A stretch of DNA of 64,000 nucleotides from an uncultured Clostridia bacterium (GTDB lineage: Bacteria; Bacillota; Clostridia; Lachnospirales; Anaerotignaceae), in NCBI GenBank assembly GCA_944378105.1, contig CALWGC010000019.1:1-64000 (forward strand), read 5' to 3'. The notes under the pieces are model-generated. The model made no database searches, had not been told where the DNA came from, and worked only from the letters and a program-made list of their open reading frames with translations. Every line of letters starts with the position of its first letter. The first letter of the stretch is position 1. A program made the position numbers and the translations under genes. Below, piece after piece: positions 27,526 through 36,366 of this stretch.

Positions 27526-28934
27526 TAGAAAACAGCGTGGTATATCGCTTTTTTGCTGGATTGGGCGCCTTTTTGTTGGGCTCGTTACAGCAAAGTGCCC
27601 TCGTTGGCGTCTTTTTGACGGACAACCGCAACCAGGTGATTGCAGCAAGGCGTAGTGTACTGGGCCGACTCTTTCGCGCCGTTTGCCGGTTTTTCCAACG
27701 CTTTTTTCGTGTGTTTGGACTGGACCGTCTGCTTCTGGGAAGCATTTTTAAACAATGTTATCTTTGGATGTTTTTACCGGTGGTGTTGGCGCCATTTTTG
27801 CCGACGATGCTGGTGATTTTATTGAGTGTGGCCGGATTTTTCTCGGTGGCGCTGCGGTTATTTGCAGAGCGGAGAAGACGGTTACTGAGTCACCCCATGG
27901 TGGTTTATATTGTGGGGTATGCCCTGATTTATACGGCGGCCATTTTCACGTCGGTGACCATTTCGGGCAGTTTATATGGCGGGATGGTGACGGTTTGTTT
28001 TGTGCTGTTTTCGCTGGTGGTCTTTAACGCCATTGAGTCGAAGCGGCAAGTGCAGGTATTGTTATTTTGCTTGACGGCTGGCGGCGTTTTGGTGGCACTG
28101 TATGGGTTTTATCAATTTTTATTCCAGGACAAGTTTGGCGGTGTTTGGGTGGATACGGACATGTTTGAAGGGATGTTCCGGGTTTATTCCACATTCCAAA
28201 ACCCCAATGTGCTGGGGGAATATTTTTTGCTGATGGTGCCTTTGGCTGTGGCCGGGTTTTTCATCTCCAAGTCGTTGGTGATGCGGCTTTACTATTTGGG
28301 CAGTGTGGGCGTGATGATGCTTTGCCTGGTTTTGACGTATTCCCGCGGGTGTTATTTGGGCATTTTGGCGGCGGCCTTCTTGTTTTTGGTGCTGTTAGAC
28401 AAGCGGTTTGTTTTGTTGGGCGTTGTGGGGCTTTTGTTGTTGCCCTTTGTGTTACCGGAAAGCATTTTAAACCGATTTATGAGTATTGGTAACTTGGAAG
28501 ATTCTTCCACGTCTTACCGTGTTTATATTTGGCTTGGCACCATTGCGATGTTAAAAGATTATTGGATTAGTGGCGTTGGGCCAGGGGAAGCGGCTTACAA
28601 TATGGTGTATCCTGTGTATGGCTATAACGGCATCAGTGCACCCCATGCCCATAACACGTTTTTACAGGTGACTTGTGACACAGGGTTTTTTGGACTGGCG
28701 CTGTTTTTGTGCCTGTTATATCAATTCTTTAAGGCCGTATTCCGTAGCTATTTACAGACGGAGGACCGGACGGGACGGCTTTTGATGATTGGTGTCATGA
28801 GTGCCGTGGCCGGATTTTTGGTACAAAGTTTGTTTGATTATACCTTCTATAACTATCGGGTGATGTTCTTGTTCTGGGCCATGATTGGGTTTGGCATGGT
28901 CATCAGCCGGTATGATCGGCTGCGGGAGGTGTAA
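27522..28934 (+). CDS. O-antigen ligase/polymerase (Wzy/WaaL)-like membrane protein
   Basis: Polytopic protein of 470 aa with about 10-12 membrane segments and a large external loop (about residues 320-380, with the SSTSYRVYIWLGTIAMLKDY region) ending in HAHNTFLQVTCDTGFFGL; the H(x)HN...L...G pattern is typical of the Wzy_C/O-antigen ligase family. It would polymerise or ligate the polymer made by the neighbouring glycosyltransferases outside the membrane. It overlaps the murJ stop by ATGA, showing translational coupling. Whether it acts as polymerase or ligase cannot be told from sequence. Confidence 0.88.
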   Translation: MIENSVVYRFFAGLGAFLLGSLQQSALVGVFLTDNRNQVIAARRSVLGRLFRAVCRFFQRFFRVFGLDRLLLGSIFKQCYLWMFLPVVLAPFLPTMLVILLSVAGFFSVALRLFAERRRRLLSHPMVVYIVGYALIYTAAIFTSVTISGSLYGGMVTVCFVLFSLVVFNAIESKRQVQVLLFCLTAGGVLVALYGFYQFLFQDKFGGVWVDTDMFEGMFRVYSTFQNPNVLGEYFLLMVPLAVAGFFISKSLVMRLYYLGSVGVMMLCLVLTYSRGCYLGILAAAFLFLVLLDKRFVLLGVVGLLLLPFVLPESILNRFMSIGNLEDSSTSYRVYIWLGTIAMLKDYWISGVGPGEAAYNMVYPVYGYNGISAPHAHNTFLQVTCDTGFFGLALFLCLLYQFFKAVFRSYLQTEDRTGRLLMIGVMSAVAGFLVQSLFDYTFYNYRVMFLFWAMIGFGMVISRYDRLREV

Positions 28935-28938
28935 AGCC

Positions 28939-30054
28939 ATGATCAAAGTGATGCAGATTATCAGCGACAGCAACATCGGCGGAGCCGGGCGCTGTGTCCT
29001 GAATTTTTTGAAATATTATGACAGAAGCCAATTTTCCATGGTTGTGGTGGTGCCGACGGGCAGTTTATTGATCCCGGCCCTCAAAGCATTGGACACCCCA
29101 TACCGGGAGGCGGCCTATATTGCAGAGACTTCCTTTGACAAACGGGCCGTAGGCGTGTTAAAGAAAATCATTCGGGAAGAAAACCCGCAAGTGGTCCACA
29201 CCCATGGGAATTTCAGTGGACGGGTGGCGGCCAAGCTTTGCGGCAAAAAAATTGTCTATACCCGTCATTCTGTGTTTCCCGTCAGCCCCCGGATTAGTCA
29301 CGGGGTGGGAAAATGGGTGAACAAAACGGCCAACGAGTTTTTTTCCGATCAGATTTTGGCGGTGGCCGAAGCAGCCAAAGACAATTTGACCGAAGGCGGC
29401 ATTTCGCCAAAGAAAATCAAAGTGATTTTAAACGGCGTTGAGCCGGTCAAAGTTGCCGAAGAAGCGGCCAAGGAAGCGGCAAGAAAGACCTATGGCATTG
29501 AAAAAGGACAATTTGCCGTTGGCATTTTGGCCCGGATTGAGCCTTACAAAGGGCATCAGTATTTACTGGAGGCAGCCAAGGTTTGGAAAGATCATGGGCG
29601 GCCGGTACGGGTGATTATTGCAGGGATGGGGCCTTATTTGGAGGAACTGAAGCAAATGGCAAAGAAGCTTGAAGTGGAAGATGTGGTTTGCTTTGCCGGG
29701 TTTGTCACCGATATCCAAAGCCTGCTTTCGGTGTTAGATGTGCAGGTCAACGCCTCTTATGGCACAGAAGCCACCAGTTTATCGTTATTGGAGGGCATGA
29801 GTTTGGGCCTTCCGGCCGTGGTCAGCAATTATGGCGGAAACCCCGGTGTCATCACCGACGGACAAAACGGGTTTTTGTTTGAGCAAAAAGATAGCCAGGC
29901 CTTGGCAAAGGCGGTGGAGCGGCTGATGGATGAGCCTTTGACGAGAAAAAAACTACAAGAAGGGGCAAGAAAGCGGTTTTTACAGGAGTTTACGGCGGAG
30001 ATTTATGCCAGAAACATCGAAGAAGTGTACCGGGCTGTGACGGAAAGGAGATAG
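28939..30054 (+). CDS. glycosyltransferase family 4 protein
   Basis: GT-B fold cytoplasmic glycosyltransferase, 371 aa. The N-terminal domain has the SDSNIGGAGRCVLNFL loop and HTHGNFSGRVAAKL; the C-terminal donor-binding domain starts near VGILARIEPYKGHQYLLEA and has the ESLSLLEGMSLGLPAVVSNY-like E(x7)E region as ATSLSLLEGMSLGLPAV, followed by GGNPGVITDGQNGFL. ATG 28939 is 4 bp after the previous stop, behind GGGAGG. It probably adds a hexose or N-acetylhexosamine to the lipid-linked polymer; the sugar is unknown. Confidence 0.92.
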   Translation: MIKVMQIISDSNIGGAGRCVLNFLKYYDRSQFSMVVVVPTGSLLIPALKALDTPYREAAYIAETSFDKRAVGVLKKIIREENPQVVHTHGNFSGRVAAKLCGKKIVYTRHSVFPVSPRISHGVGKWVNKTANEFFSDQILAVAEAAKDNLTEGGISPKKIKVILNGVEPVKVAEEAAKEAARKTYGIEKGQFAVGILARIEPYKGHQYLLEAAKVWKDHGRPVRVIIAGMGPYLEELKQMAKKLEVEDVVCFAGFVTDIQSLLSVLDVQVNASYGTEATSLSLLEGMSLGLPAVVSNYGGNPGVITDGQNGFLFEQKDSQALAKAVERLMDEPLTRKKLQEGARKRFLQEFTAEIYARNIEEVYRAVTERR

Positions 30055-30060
30055 GAAGAC

Positions 30061-30525
30061 GTGGAAAAAAGAAAGCACAAAATCAACTGGTTTGATATTG
30101 TCATTTTTGTGCTGGTGCTCATTGTGGCAGTGGTGGGGTATCGGTTTACCCATAAAGAAGTGGCAGTGGAAACAAGAAACATTCAATATACCTTTGAATT
30201 GGTGGATAATCCGGAAGGGTTTCATGAATTGATTCACGAAGGGGATACCATCACCGATAATGTGAAAAATTATTATATGGGCCAAGTGGTTTCGGTGGAA
30301 GCCATCCCTTATAAAAAACAAGTCAACGACACCGTAAACGGCGTCATCCGGGAAGTGGAAGTGCCAGGACGGGAAACGGTTTTGGTGACGGTGGAAGCGC
30401 CGGTGTCGGAAAACGGCGGGAATTTGAAAGTCAATGGTTATTTCCTGGTGAAAACGGGCTTGGAAGTGGCCATCAAAGGCAACGGCTATGCCGGACGCGG
30501 CTATATTTTGCAAATGGATCGATAG
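30061..30525 (+). CDS. DUF4330 family membrane-anchored protein, first of two
   Basis: A 154-residue protein with one N-terminal membrane segment (WFDIVIFVLVLIVAVVGYRF) and an extracytoplasmic beta-rich domain. The N-terminal NWFDIVIF pattern and the layout match DUF4330 proteins, which accompany wall-polymer genes in Clostridia; their function is unknown. The start is GTG 30061, since AAAGGAGATAGG lies just upstream and no ATG fits. It lies between a GT4 gene and a second DUF4330 gene 15 bp downstream, in the same operon. Confidence 0.8.
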   Translation: MEKRKHKINWFDIVIFVLVLIVAVVGYRFTHKEVAVETRNIQYTFELVDNPEGFHELIHEGDTITDNVKNYYMGQVVSVEAIPYKKQVNDTVNGVIREVEVPGRETVLVTVEAPVSENGGNLKVNGYFLVKTGLEVAIKGNGYAGRGYILQMDR

Positions 30526-30540
30526 GAGGGCAAACACAGG

Positions 30541-31041
30541 ATGAAATGGATTGATAACAAAGGAAAATTGTTTGGCAAAATCAACGCCATCGACCTGGTT
30601 GTGGTGATTCTTGTGGTGGCCCTTGGGTTTGGCGCGTATTATAAATTTGGCGTGATGGATAAAACCAGTGCGACAGCCGCCACGCAGCCGGTTAGTTATG
30701 TGGTGAAAATTGAACGGGTGCGCAGTACTTCTTTGGATAATGTGGCAGCGGGGGATACGTTGTACGACGAAACATCGGGCAATGCCATTGGCACCATCAC
30801 CGCCGTCAACAGTCAGCCCTCCCAGATGGTGATGGATTGTCCAGACGGGACGGTGAAACTGGCGGATGTGGAAAACCGGATTGACTTATATCTGACGGTG
30901 GAAGCGGACGCCGTAGTGAACAACAGCGGCACGTTTGTCAACAAAACCTACGAATTGCTGGTGGGTTCGAAAAAGAAATTTTATACCAAATATATCAGCT
31001 GCGAAGGCAGCGTTTCGGAGATTCATAACGGCACAGAATAA
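30541..31041 (+). CDS. DUF4330 family membrane-anchored protein, second of two
   Basis: A 166-residue protein with the canonical DUF4330 opening WIDNKGKLFGKINAIDLVVV, a single membrane segment, and an external domain with VKIERVRSTSLDNVAAGDTL. It is paralogous in layout, though only weakly in sequence, to the gene before it. AGGAGGG precedes ATG 30541 by about 9 nt. A pair of such proteins next to glycosyltransferases suggests a heteromeric accessory of polymer export or assembly; this is inference. Confidence 0.85.
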   Translation: MKWIDNKGKLFGKINAIDLVVVILVVALGFGAYYKFGVMDKTSATAATQPVSYVVKIERVRSTSLDNVAAGDTLYDETSGNAIGTITAVNSQPSQMVMDCPDGTVKLADVENRIDLYLTVEADAVVNNSGTFVNKTYELLVGSKKKFYTKYISCEGSVSEIHNGTE

Positions 31042-31053
31042 GGGGTAGAAACG

Positions 31054-33300
31054 ATGTATCAGCAATATTCCATTTTGATGGCTTTGATGGGGCTGGAAAT
31101 TGGCGGGGCAGAAACCCATGTGGTGGAGTTGGCCAAACAGCTGCACAAAGAGGGGTTTCGCATTGTGGTGGCATCCAATGGCGGGGTGTATGTCAAGGAG
31201 CTGGAAGAGGCCGGCATCCGTCATTATAAAGTGCCCATGAACAAACGGAATTTGATTAACCTGCGCAAATCCTATTATTTATTGCAAGAGATCATAAAAA
31301 AAGAAAAGATTGATATTGTCCATTCCCATGCCCGCATCCCCAGTTTCCTTTGCGGCCTGCTGCACAAAAAAATGAAGTTTCCTTTTGTCACCAGCGCCCA
31401 CTGGGTGTTTTATACGGGAATGGGGTTAAAATATCTGACTAACTGGGGCCAGAAAACGGTGGCCGTCAGCGACGACATCAAAGCGTATTTGATGGATAAT
31501 TACGGCGTGAAGGCCCACGATATCTTTGTCACCATCAACGGCATCGATACCGATAAATTTTCTCCACAGGTGGACTGTCAGGTACAAAAGCAGGAATTCT
31601 CCATTGCCGAAGAGGACAATGTGGTGGTCTATGTCAGCCGGATGGATGAGGACCGGGCGTTGGTGGCCCGGCAGCTCATTGAAATTGCACCCCAGCTGGC
31701 CAAGGACATCAAACGGCTGCGTTTGGTGATTGTAGGCGGCGGCAATGTGTTTGAGAAACTATCCCAAATGGCCGTCGAAGCCAATAAGAAAATTGGCTAT
31801 GACTGCATTGTGATGACAGGCGGACGGACGGACATCAACCGTCTGGTGGCCATGGGCAAAGTCTTTGTGGGGGTCAGTCGTGCGGCCTTGGAAGCCATGG
31901 CCGGGCAAAAGCCGGTGATTATTGCCGGAAACGAAGGCTATATTGGGCTGTTTGGCGAAGAAAAGCTGGCCTTGGCCCAAGAAAACAATTTCTGTTGCCG
32001 CGGTTGTGCCATGTCAGACAAAGAGCAGTTGCGGCGGGATTTGGTCTATGCCATGAACACCTTAAGCGACGAAGAGCGGTTGAAACTGGGGCAATATGGC
32101 CGACAGGTGATTTTTGACCATTATTCTGTCAAGAAAATGGCAGCCGACTGTGTGAAGGCTTATGATGCGGCATGGAAGAAAAACAATTTGCCGGAATATA
32201 AAGTGTTGATCAGTGGGTATTATGGATTCCAAAACTGTGGTGATGATGCCATCTTATTGGCCATGGGGAATAATATCAGGGCCATGGAAGAAAATATCTC
32301 CATCCGGGCCTTGGCCAATAAGCCAAAGGAAAGCCGCAAGCGTTATGACATGGATGTGGTCAACCGCTATAATGTGTTTCAAATTATGCGTGCCATCGGG
32401 CAGTGCGATGTGTTAATCAGCGGCGGCGGAAGCCTGTTGCAGGATAAAACCAGCGCACGCTCTATTTTATATTATCTCACCATCATCCGCTATGCCAAAT
32501 GGAAAGGCAAAAAAGTGATGATGTATGCCAATGGGATTGGGCCTGTGAAAAAGTCAAAAAACAGGCAGTTGGTGGGTGATGTGGTCAATCGGGTGGATGT
32601 GATTACGTTGCGGGAAAGTTCTTCGCTGGAAGAGCTGAAGGCCATGGGGCTGACCAATCCCCGCACCTTTGTCACCGCCGATCCCGTTTTTACCCTGCCT
32701 TCCATTGGCAAAGAGAAAGCGATGGACATTTTAAAGAGGAATGGGATTCCCACCGACAAACCGCTTTTGTGTGTGTCGGTGCGCAGTTGGAAAGGAACGG
32801 ATTTCTTTTTCCATCAATTTGCCCAGATTTGTGACCGGGTGGTAACACAGTTGGGGCATCATGTGGTGTTTATCCCCATGCAGATGCCAAATGATATTAT
32901 CACCAGCCGTCTGGTGCAAAACAAAATGAAAGAACCGTCCTTCCTGCTGGAGGAGGCGCTGACGCCGGGGGAAACAATGGGCGTCATCGGATGTATGAAT
33001 TTTGTGATGAGTATGCGGCTGCATACGCTGATCTTTGCGGCAAAGGAGAGAGTGCCGTTGATGGGCTTCAGTTATGATCCAAAGATTGATTATTATTTAA
33101 GGGATTTTGCCATGCCGTCGGGAGGGACAGTGGAAAGCTGCAATGTGGAAGAAGCAGTGGAAAAAATGGCGGCCCTTTTGGCAAAGCGACAAGAAAGTAA
33201 AGACTGTCTTGAGGCAAAGGCCAAGGAATTGGAGCAGCTGGCCCACCAAAACGAACAGTATTTGAGGGAGCTTTTTTTGGAAAGTAGGCTTGCAAAATGA
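31054..33300 (+). CDS. csaB: fusion of a GT4 glycosyltransferase and CsaB-type polysaccharide pyruvyl transferase
   Basis: A 748-residue two-domain enzyme. Residues 1 to about 375 form a GT-B glycosyltransferase (MGLEIGGAETHVVELAKQL, SHARIPSFLCGLLHKK, GVSRAALEAMAGQKPVI). From about residue 382 the sequence is a CsaB pyruvyl transferase: VLISGYYGFQNCGDDAILLA, ISGGGSLLQDKTSARSILYY, YANGIGPVKK and a late MSMRLHTLIFAAKERVP. CsaB adds a 4,6-ketal pyruvate to the secondary wall polymer, the usual receptor for SLH domains. CsaB normally stands alone at about 360 aa. The fused form would couple sugar addition with pyruvylation. Confidence 0.92.
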   Translation: MYQQYSILMALMGLEIGGAETHVVELAKQLHKEGFRIVVASNGGVYVKELEEAGIRHYKVPMNKRNLINLRKSYYLLQEIIKKEKIDIVHSHARIPSFLCGLLHKKMKFPFVTSAHWVFYTGMGLKYLTNWGQKTVAVSDDIKAYLMDNYGVKAHDIFVTINGIDTDKFSPQVDCQVQKQEFSIAEEDNVVVYVSRMDEDRALVARQLIEIAPQLAKDIKRLRLVIVGGGNVFEKLSQMAVEANKKIGYDCIVMTGGRTDINRLVAMGKVFVGVSRAALEAMAGQKPVIIAGNEGYIGLFGEEKLALAQENNFCCRGCAMSDKEQLRRDLVYAMNTLSDEERLKLGQYGRQVIFDHYSVKKMAADCVKAYDAAWKKNNLPEYKVLISGYYGFQNCGDDAILLAMGNNIRAMEENISIRALANKPKESRKRYDMDVVNRYNVFQIMRAIGQCDVLISGGGSLLQDKTSARSILYYLTIIRYAKWKGKKVMMYANGIGPVKKSKNRQLVGDVVNRVDVITLRESSSLEELKAMGLTNPRTFVTADPVFTLPSIGKEKAMDILKRNGIPTDKPLLCVSVRSWKGTDFFFHQFAQICDRVVTQLGHHVVFIPMQMPNDIITSRLVQNKMKEPSFLLEEALTPGETMGVIGCMNFVMSMRLHTLIFAAKERVPLMGFSYDPKIDYYLRDFAMPSGGTVESCNVEEAVEKMAALLAKRQESKDCLEAKAKELEQLAHQNEQYLRELFLESRLAK

Positions 33301-34025
33301 GGAAAACGACGGAAATTTTATCGGTACCATTTACGGTGTGCACCATGGAGGAAGCCGTGGAAGAGGTCATGGGCTTTTTTGCCGATGGCAGACAGCATAT
33401 CATCTGTACGCCCAACCCGGAAATTGTGATGGAGGCCCAAACGGACCGGCAGTTGATGCAGATTTTAAAAGCGGCCGATTTGGTGGTGCCTGACGGTATT
33501 GGCGTGGTGTGGGCATCGAAATACACCAAGCATCCGGTGCCAGAGCGGGTGGCAGGGTTTGACCTTTGCCAGCGGATTTTGGCCAACTTGGCCAAGGAAG
33601 GAAAAAGCGTTTACTTTTTTGGCGGCGCGCCTTCCGTGGCGGCCACGGCAGCCAAACGGGCGGCCAAGATGTATCCGGGGCTTGTCATCTGCGGCACCCA
33701 TAACGGTTATTTTGATGCCAAGGAAGAAAAGGAAATCATCCGACAGATCAAAACATTGCAGCCAGATCTGCTTTTGGTTGGCTTGGGAGCGCCAAAACAG
33801 GAAAAGTGGATTTATGAAAACTTGCGCTTTACGTCGGTGAAAGTAGCCATTGGCGTAGGGGGCAGCTTTGATGTGATGGCCGGCAATGTGAAGCGGGCAC
33901 CAAAGATGTTCCAAAAACTGGGCCTGGAATGGTTTTATCGCCTCATCACCCAGCCAACGCGCTGGAGAAGAATGATGCGCTTGCCCAAATTTGTGTTGAC
34001 GGTGTTAAAAAACAAGGGAAAATGA
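33297..34025 (+). CDS. WecG/TagA/CpsF family glycosyltransferase (GT26)
   Basis: A 242-residue enzyme of the family that transfers N-acetylmannosamine (TagA) or ManNAcA (WecG) onto lipid-linked GlcNAc, an early step of wall teichoic acid or similar polymers. Conserved segments are PNPEIVMEAQTD, DGIGVVWASKY, VAGFDLCQRIL, FFGGAPSVA, LLVGLGAPKQEKWI and GVGGSFDVMAG, followed by RAPKMFQKLGLEWFYRL. The start overlaps the previous stop by ATGA. The gene name is left open because the sugar is unknown. Confidence 0.92.
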   Translation: MRKTTEILSVPFTVCTMEEAVEEVMGFFADGRQHIICTPNPEIVMEAQTDRQLMQILKAADLVVPDGIGVVWASKYTKHPVPERVAGFDLCQRILANLAKEGKSVYFFGGAPSVAATAAKRAAKMYPGLVICGTHNGYFDAKEEKEIIRQIKTLQPDLLLVGLGAPKQEKWIYENLRFTSVKVAIGVGGSFDVMAGNVKRAPKMFQKLGLEWFYRLITQPTRWRRMMRLPKFVLTVLKNKGK

Positions 34026-34044
34026 TTCCCCAAAAGGAGGAACT

Positions 34045-34923
34045 ATGACAAAGAGGCTTGGCTTAAAACAGGCGACAGAAGCGTTGTTTATTTTGTTAGG
34101 CACTTTTTTCATCATTGTATCCATCAACGTGTTTTTTTCTCCCAACCGCATCATCACCGGTGGCTTTACGGGGATTGCGATTATCATTCAAGAAGTGACA
34201 CAAGGGCTTTGGCCCGGCGGGATTCCCAAAGGGGTTTCCAACTTTGTATTGAATTTGCCTTTATTTGCCTGGGCCTATGTGGTGCTGGGCAAAGAATACT
34301 TTGGGCGGGCATTTTTGACCAATGTGGTATTTAGCATTGGTTTGGAAGTTTTTACGTTTTTGCCGGTGTACCAAGGGGATTTTTTGTTGGCGGCGCTGTA
34401 CGGCGGTCTTTTTGACGGCGTGGGCGTGGGGCTTGTGCTGCGGGGGCTTTCGGGCACCGGCGGCGTGGACTTACTGGGCGCCATCATTCACCGGCTGAAA
34501 CCGCACTTGCCCGTTTCTGGTATCATGTTTGTCTGCAATGCAGGGATCATTTTGACGGGGTTTTTTGTCTTTGGTGCCGAGCGTACCATGTATGGCATTT
34601 TGGCCGTTTTTGTCATTAGCAAAGTGGTAGACATTGTCTTGGAAGGGCTTTCTTTTTCCAAGGCTGCGTTCATTATCTCGGAAAAAAATCAAGAAATTGC
34701 CCAGGAAATTATGCGGCGGCAAAACCGTGGGGTGACAGGCCTCAACGGGATTGGCATGTATACGGGCAAGGAAAAACAGGTGTTGCTTTGTGTCTTTCGG
34801 CAAAAGGAAATCACCATGGTCAAAAACATCATCCGCCAGGTGGACCCAAAGGCCTTCTTGATTTTATCGGATGTGAAAGATGTGCTGGGCAATGGCTTTA
34901 AAAGTTTGGACGAAGTGGACTAA
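34045..34923 (+). CDS. YitT family membrane protein (DUF161 plus DUF2179)
   Basis: A 292-residue protein with five or six N-terminal membrane segments (NRIITGGFTGIAIIIQEV and LRGLSGTGGVDLLGAII are family motifs) and a C-terminal soluble DUF2179 domain (GVTGLNGIGMYTGKEKQVLL, DPKAFLILSDVKDVLGNGFK). Function is unknown; the family is widespread in Firmicutes. AAAGGAGG lies 4-11 nt before ATG 34045. It is 19 bp after the WecG-type gene, so it may be read from the same transcript, though the family is not tied to wall polymers. Confidence 0.9.
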   Translation: MTKRLGLKQATEALFILLGTFFIIVSINVFFSPNRIITGGFTGIAIIIQEVTQGLWPGGIPKGVSNFVLNLPLFAWAYVVLGKEYFGRAFLTNVVFSIGLEVFTFLPVYQGDFLLAALYGGLFDGVGVGLVLRGLSGTGGVDLLGAIIHRLKPHLPVSGIMFVCNAGIILTGFFVFGAERTMYGILAVFVISKVVDIVLEGLSFSKAAFIISEKNQEIAQEIMRRQNRGVTGLNGIGMYTGKEKQVLLCVFRQKEITMVKNIIRQVDPKAFLILSDVKDVLGNGFKSLDEVD

Positions 34924-35224
34924 GGATTCTTTCTTTTTAGGAAAACTAGCCAATGAAAAACCAGCTCTTTTCCTGTTATAGACTGCCAATTCTGCCAGAA
35001 AAATTGCACATTCTTCGGATAATGCAAAGGGGAATAGAAAAAAAATAAAAAAATGTCATTTTTTTATGGATTTTTATTTTCTTTTTTGGTATTATCTTAT
35101 AAAGTGTTTTTTTTAGAGGGAAAAAATCGGCGGCGCAATCTTTCTGGCAAATCAAGAAGAATTGTTAGTTTTTAACAAGAAAGCCGCGGCCATTATGTAC
35201 AATAACGATATAGGGGTGAAGAAC
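34924..35224. other. gene-free stretch before the PucR-type regulator
   Basis: It holds an imperfect hairpin AGGAAAA...TTTTCCT (34939-34974), a very AT-rich stretch with AAAAAATG-T-CATTTTTT symmetry near 35050, a TATTAT/TATAAA pair near 35090-35103 that may be the -10 of the regulator, and TTGTTA-GTTT-TAACAA near 35162-35178. None is strong enough for a firm call. Confidence 0.5.
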
Positions 35225-36316
35225 ATGATTTCCAATCAGATTTTGCAAAGCACCATTGAAGGGTTGAAAAACATTACCAGAAAAGACCTGAGCGTCATTG
35301 AAAAAGAGGGCAAGGTGATTGCAACGACGGAAGAAGCCATGCTTGCCAAACAGATCGACGACCTGGAAGGCTTTGTCAATTCTCCCGCCGAAAGCCAGCT
35401 GGTGCAAGGCTACCAGTATTTCAAAGTCTATGACAACAATGCGCCTGAGTATGTGGTGCAGGTAAAAGGAGAAGATGAAGAAGGGTATCGCATTGGTAAG
35501 ATTACGGCGTTCCAGATCCAAAGCCTTTTGGTGGCGTACAAGGAACGGTATGACAAAGACAACTTCATCAAAAACTTGTTGCTGGATAACTTGTTGTTGG
35601 TGGATATCTACAGCCGCGCCAAAAAACTGCATATTGAAAACAACGTAAAGCGGATTGTCTACCTCATTGAAACCAGCATCGACAAAGACATGAACATTGT
35701 GGAAATCGTCCGCAACATCTTCCCCTCCAAAACGAGAGATTTTGTGACAGCCGTGGATGAACACTGCATTATTTTGGTTAAGGAATTGCGGGAAAAAGAA
35801 ACCATGGAAGACGTGGAAAAAATTGCAAAACAAATTGCAGAAACCCTCAATAACGAAACCAACAGCAAAACATTCATTGCCATCGGCACGGCCGTCAACG
35901 ACTTGAAAGATGTTTCCCGTTCCTTCAAAGAAGCCAAAATGGCGTTGGAAGTGGGCCGCATCTTCTATAGCGACAAACATATTGTTAACTACGAACAACT
36001 GGGTATTGGCCGGTTGATTTATCAGCTGCCTTTGCCGCTATGTAAAATGTATATCAAAGAAGTGCTGCATGGGTTGACCATCGACGACTTTGACGAAGAA
36101 ACCTTGGCCACCGTCAGCAAGTTCTTTGAAAACAATCTGAATGTTTCCGAAACAAGCAGACAGCTTTACATTCACCGCAATACATTAGTTTATCGTCTGG
36201 ACAAACTGCAGAAAATGACAGGTTTGGACCTGCGTAATTTTGATGATGCCATCATTTTCAAAATCACATTGATGGTAAGCAGCTACATGCTGTATATGGA
36301 AAAAATGGCGTACTAA
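35225..36316 (+). CDS. PucR/CdaR-type transcriptional regulator
   Basis: A 363-residue protein. Residues 1 to about 130 resemble the sugar-diacid-recognition type N-terminal domain (NQILQSTIEGLKNITRKDLS, VIEKEGKVIATTEE), the middle is a GGDEF-like region without catalytic motif, and the C-terminus is the PucR family helix-turn-helix (NNLNVSETSRQLYIHRNTLV, YRLDKLQKMTGLDLRN). This suggests a ligand-responsive activator, but no ligand can be named: the following genes are ftsE and ftsX, not catabolic. ATG 35225 is chosen because GGGGTGAAGAAC precedes it and the upstream extension lies in promoter-like AT-rich DNA. Confidence 0.87.
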   Translation: MISNQILQSTIEGLKNITRKDLSVIEKEGKVIATTEEAMLAKQIDDLEGFVNSPAESQLVQGYQYFKVYDNNAPEYVVQVKGEDEEGYRIGKITAFQIQSLLVAYKERYDKDNFIKNLLLDNLLLVDIYSRAKKLHIENNVKRIVYLIETSIDKDMNIVEIVRNIFPSKTRDFVTAVDEHCIILVKELREKETMEDVEKIAKQIAETLNNETNSKTFIAIGTAVNDLKDVSRSFKEAKMALEVGRIFYSDKHIVNYEQLGIGRLIYQLPLPLCKMYIKEVLHGLTIDDFDEETLATVSKFFENNLNVSETSRQLYIHRNTLVYRLDKLQKMTGLDLRNFDDAIIFKITLMVSSYMLYMEKMAY

Positions 36317-36366
36317 TTTTTTGTTTGTTGCAAAAAGAGACGCCGAGAAAGGAAGTACTTTTACCC

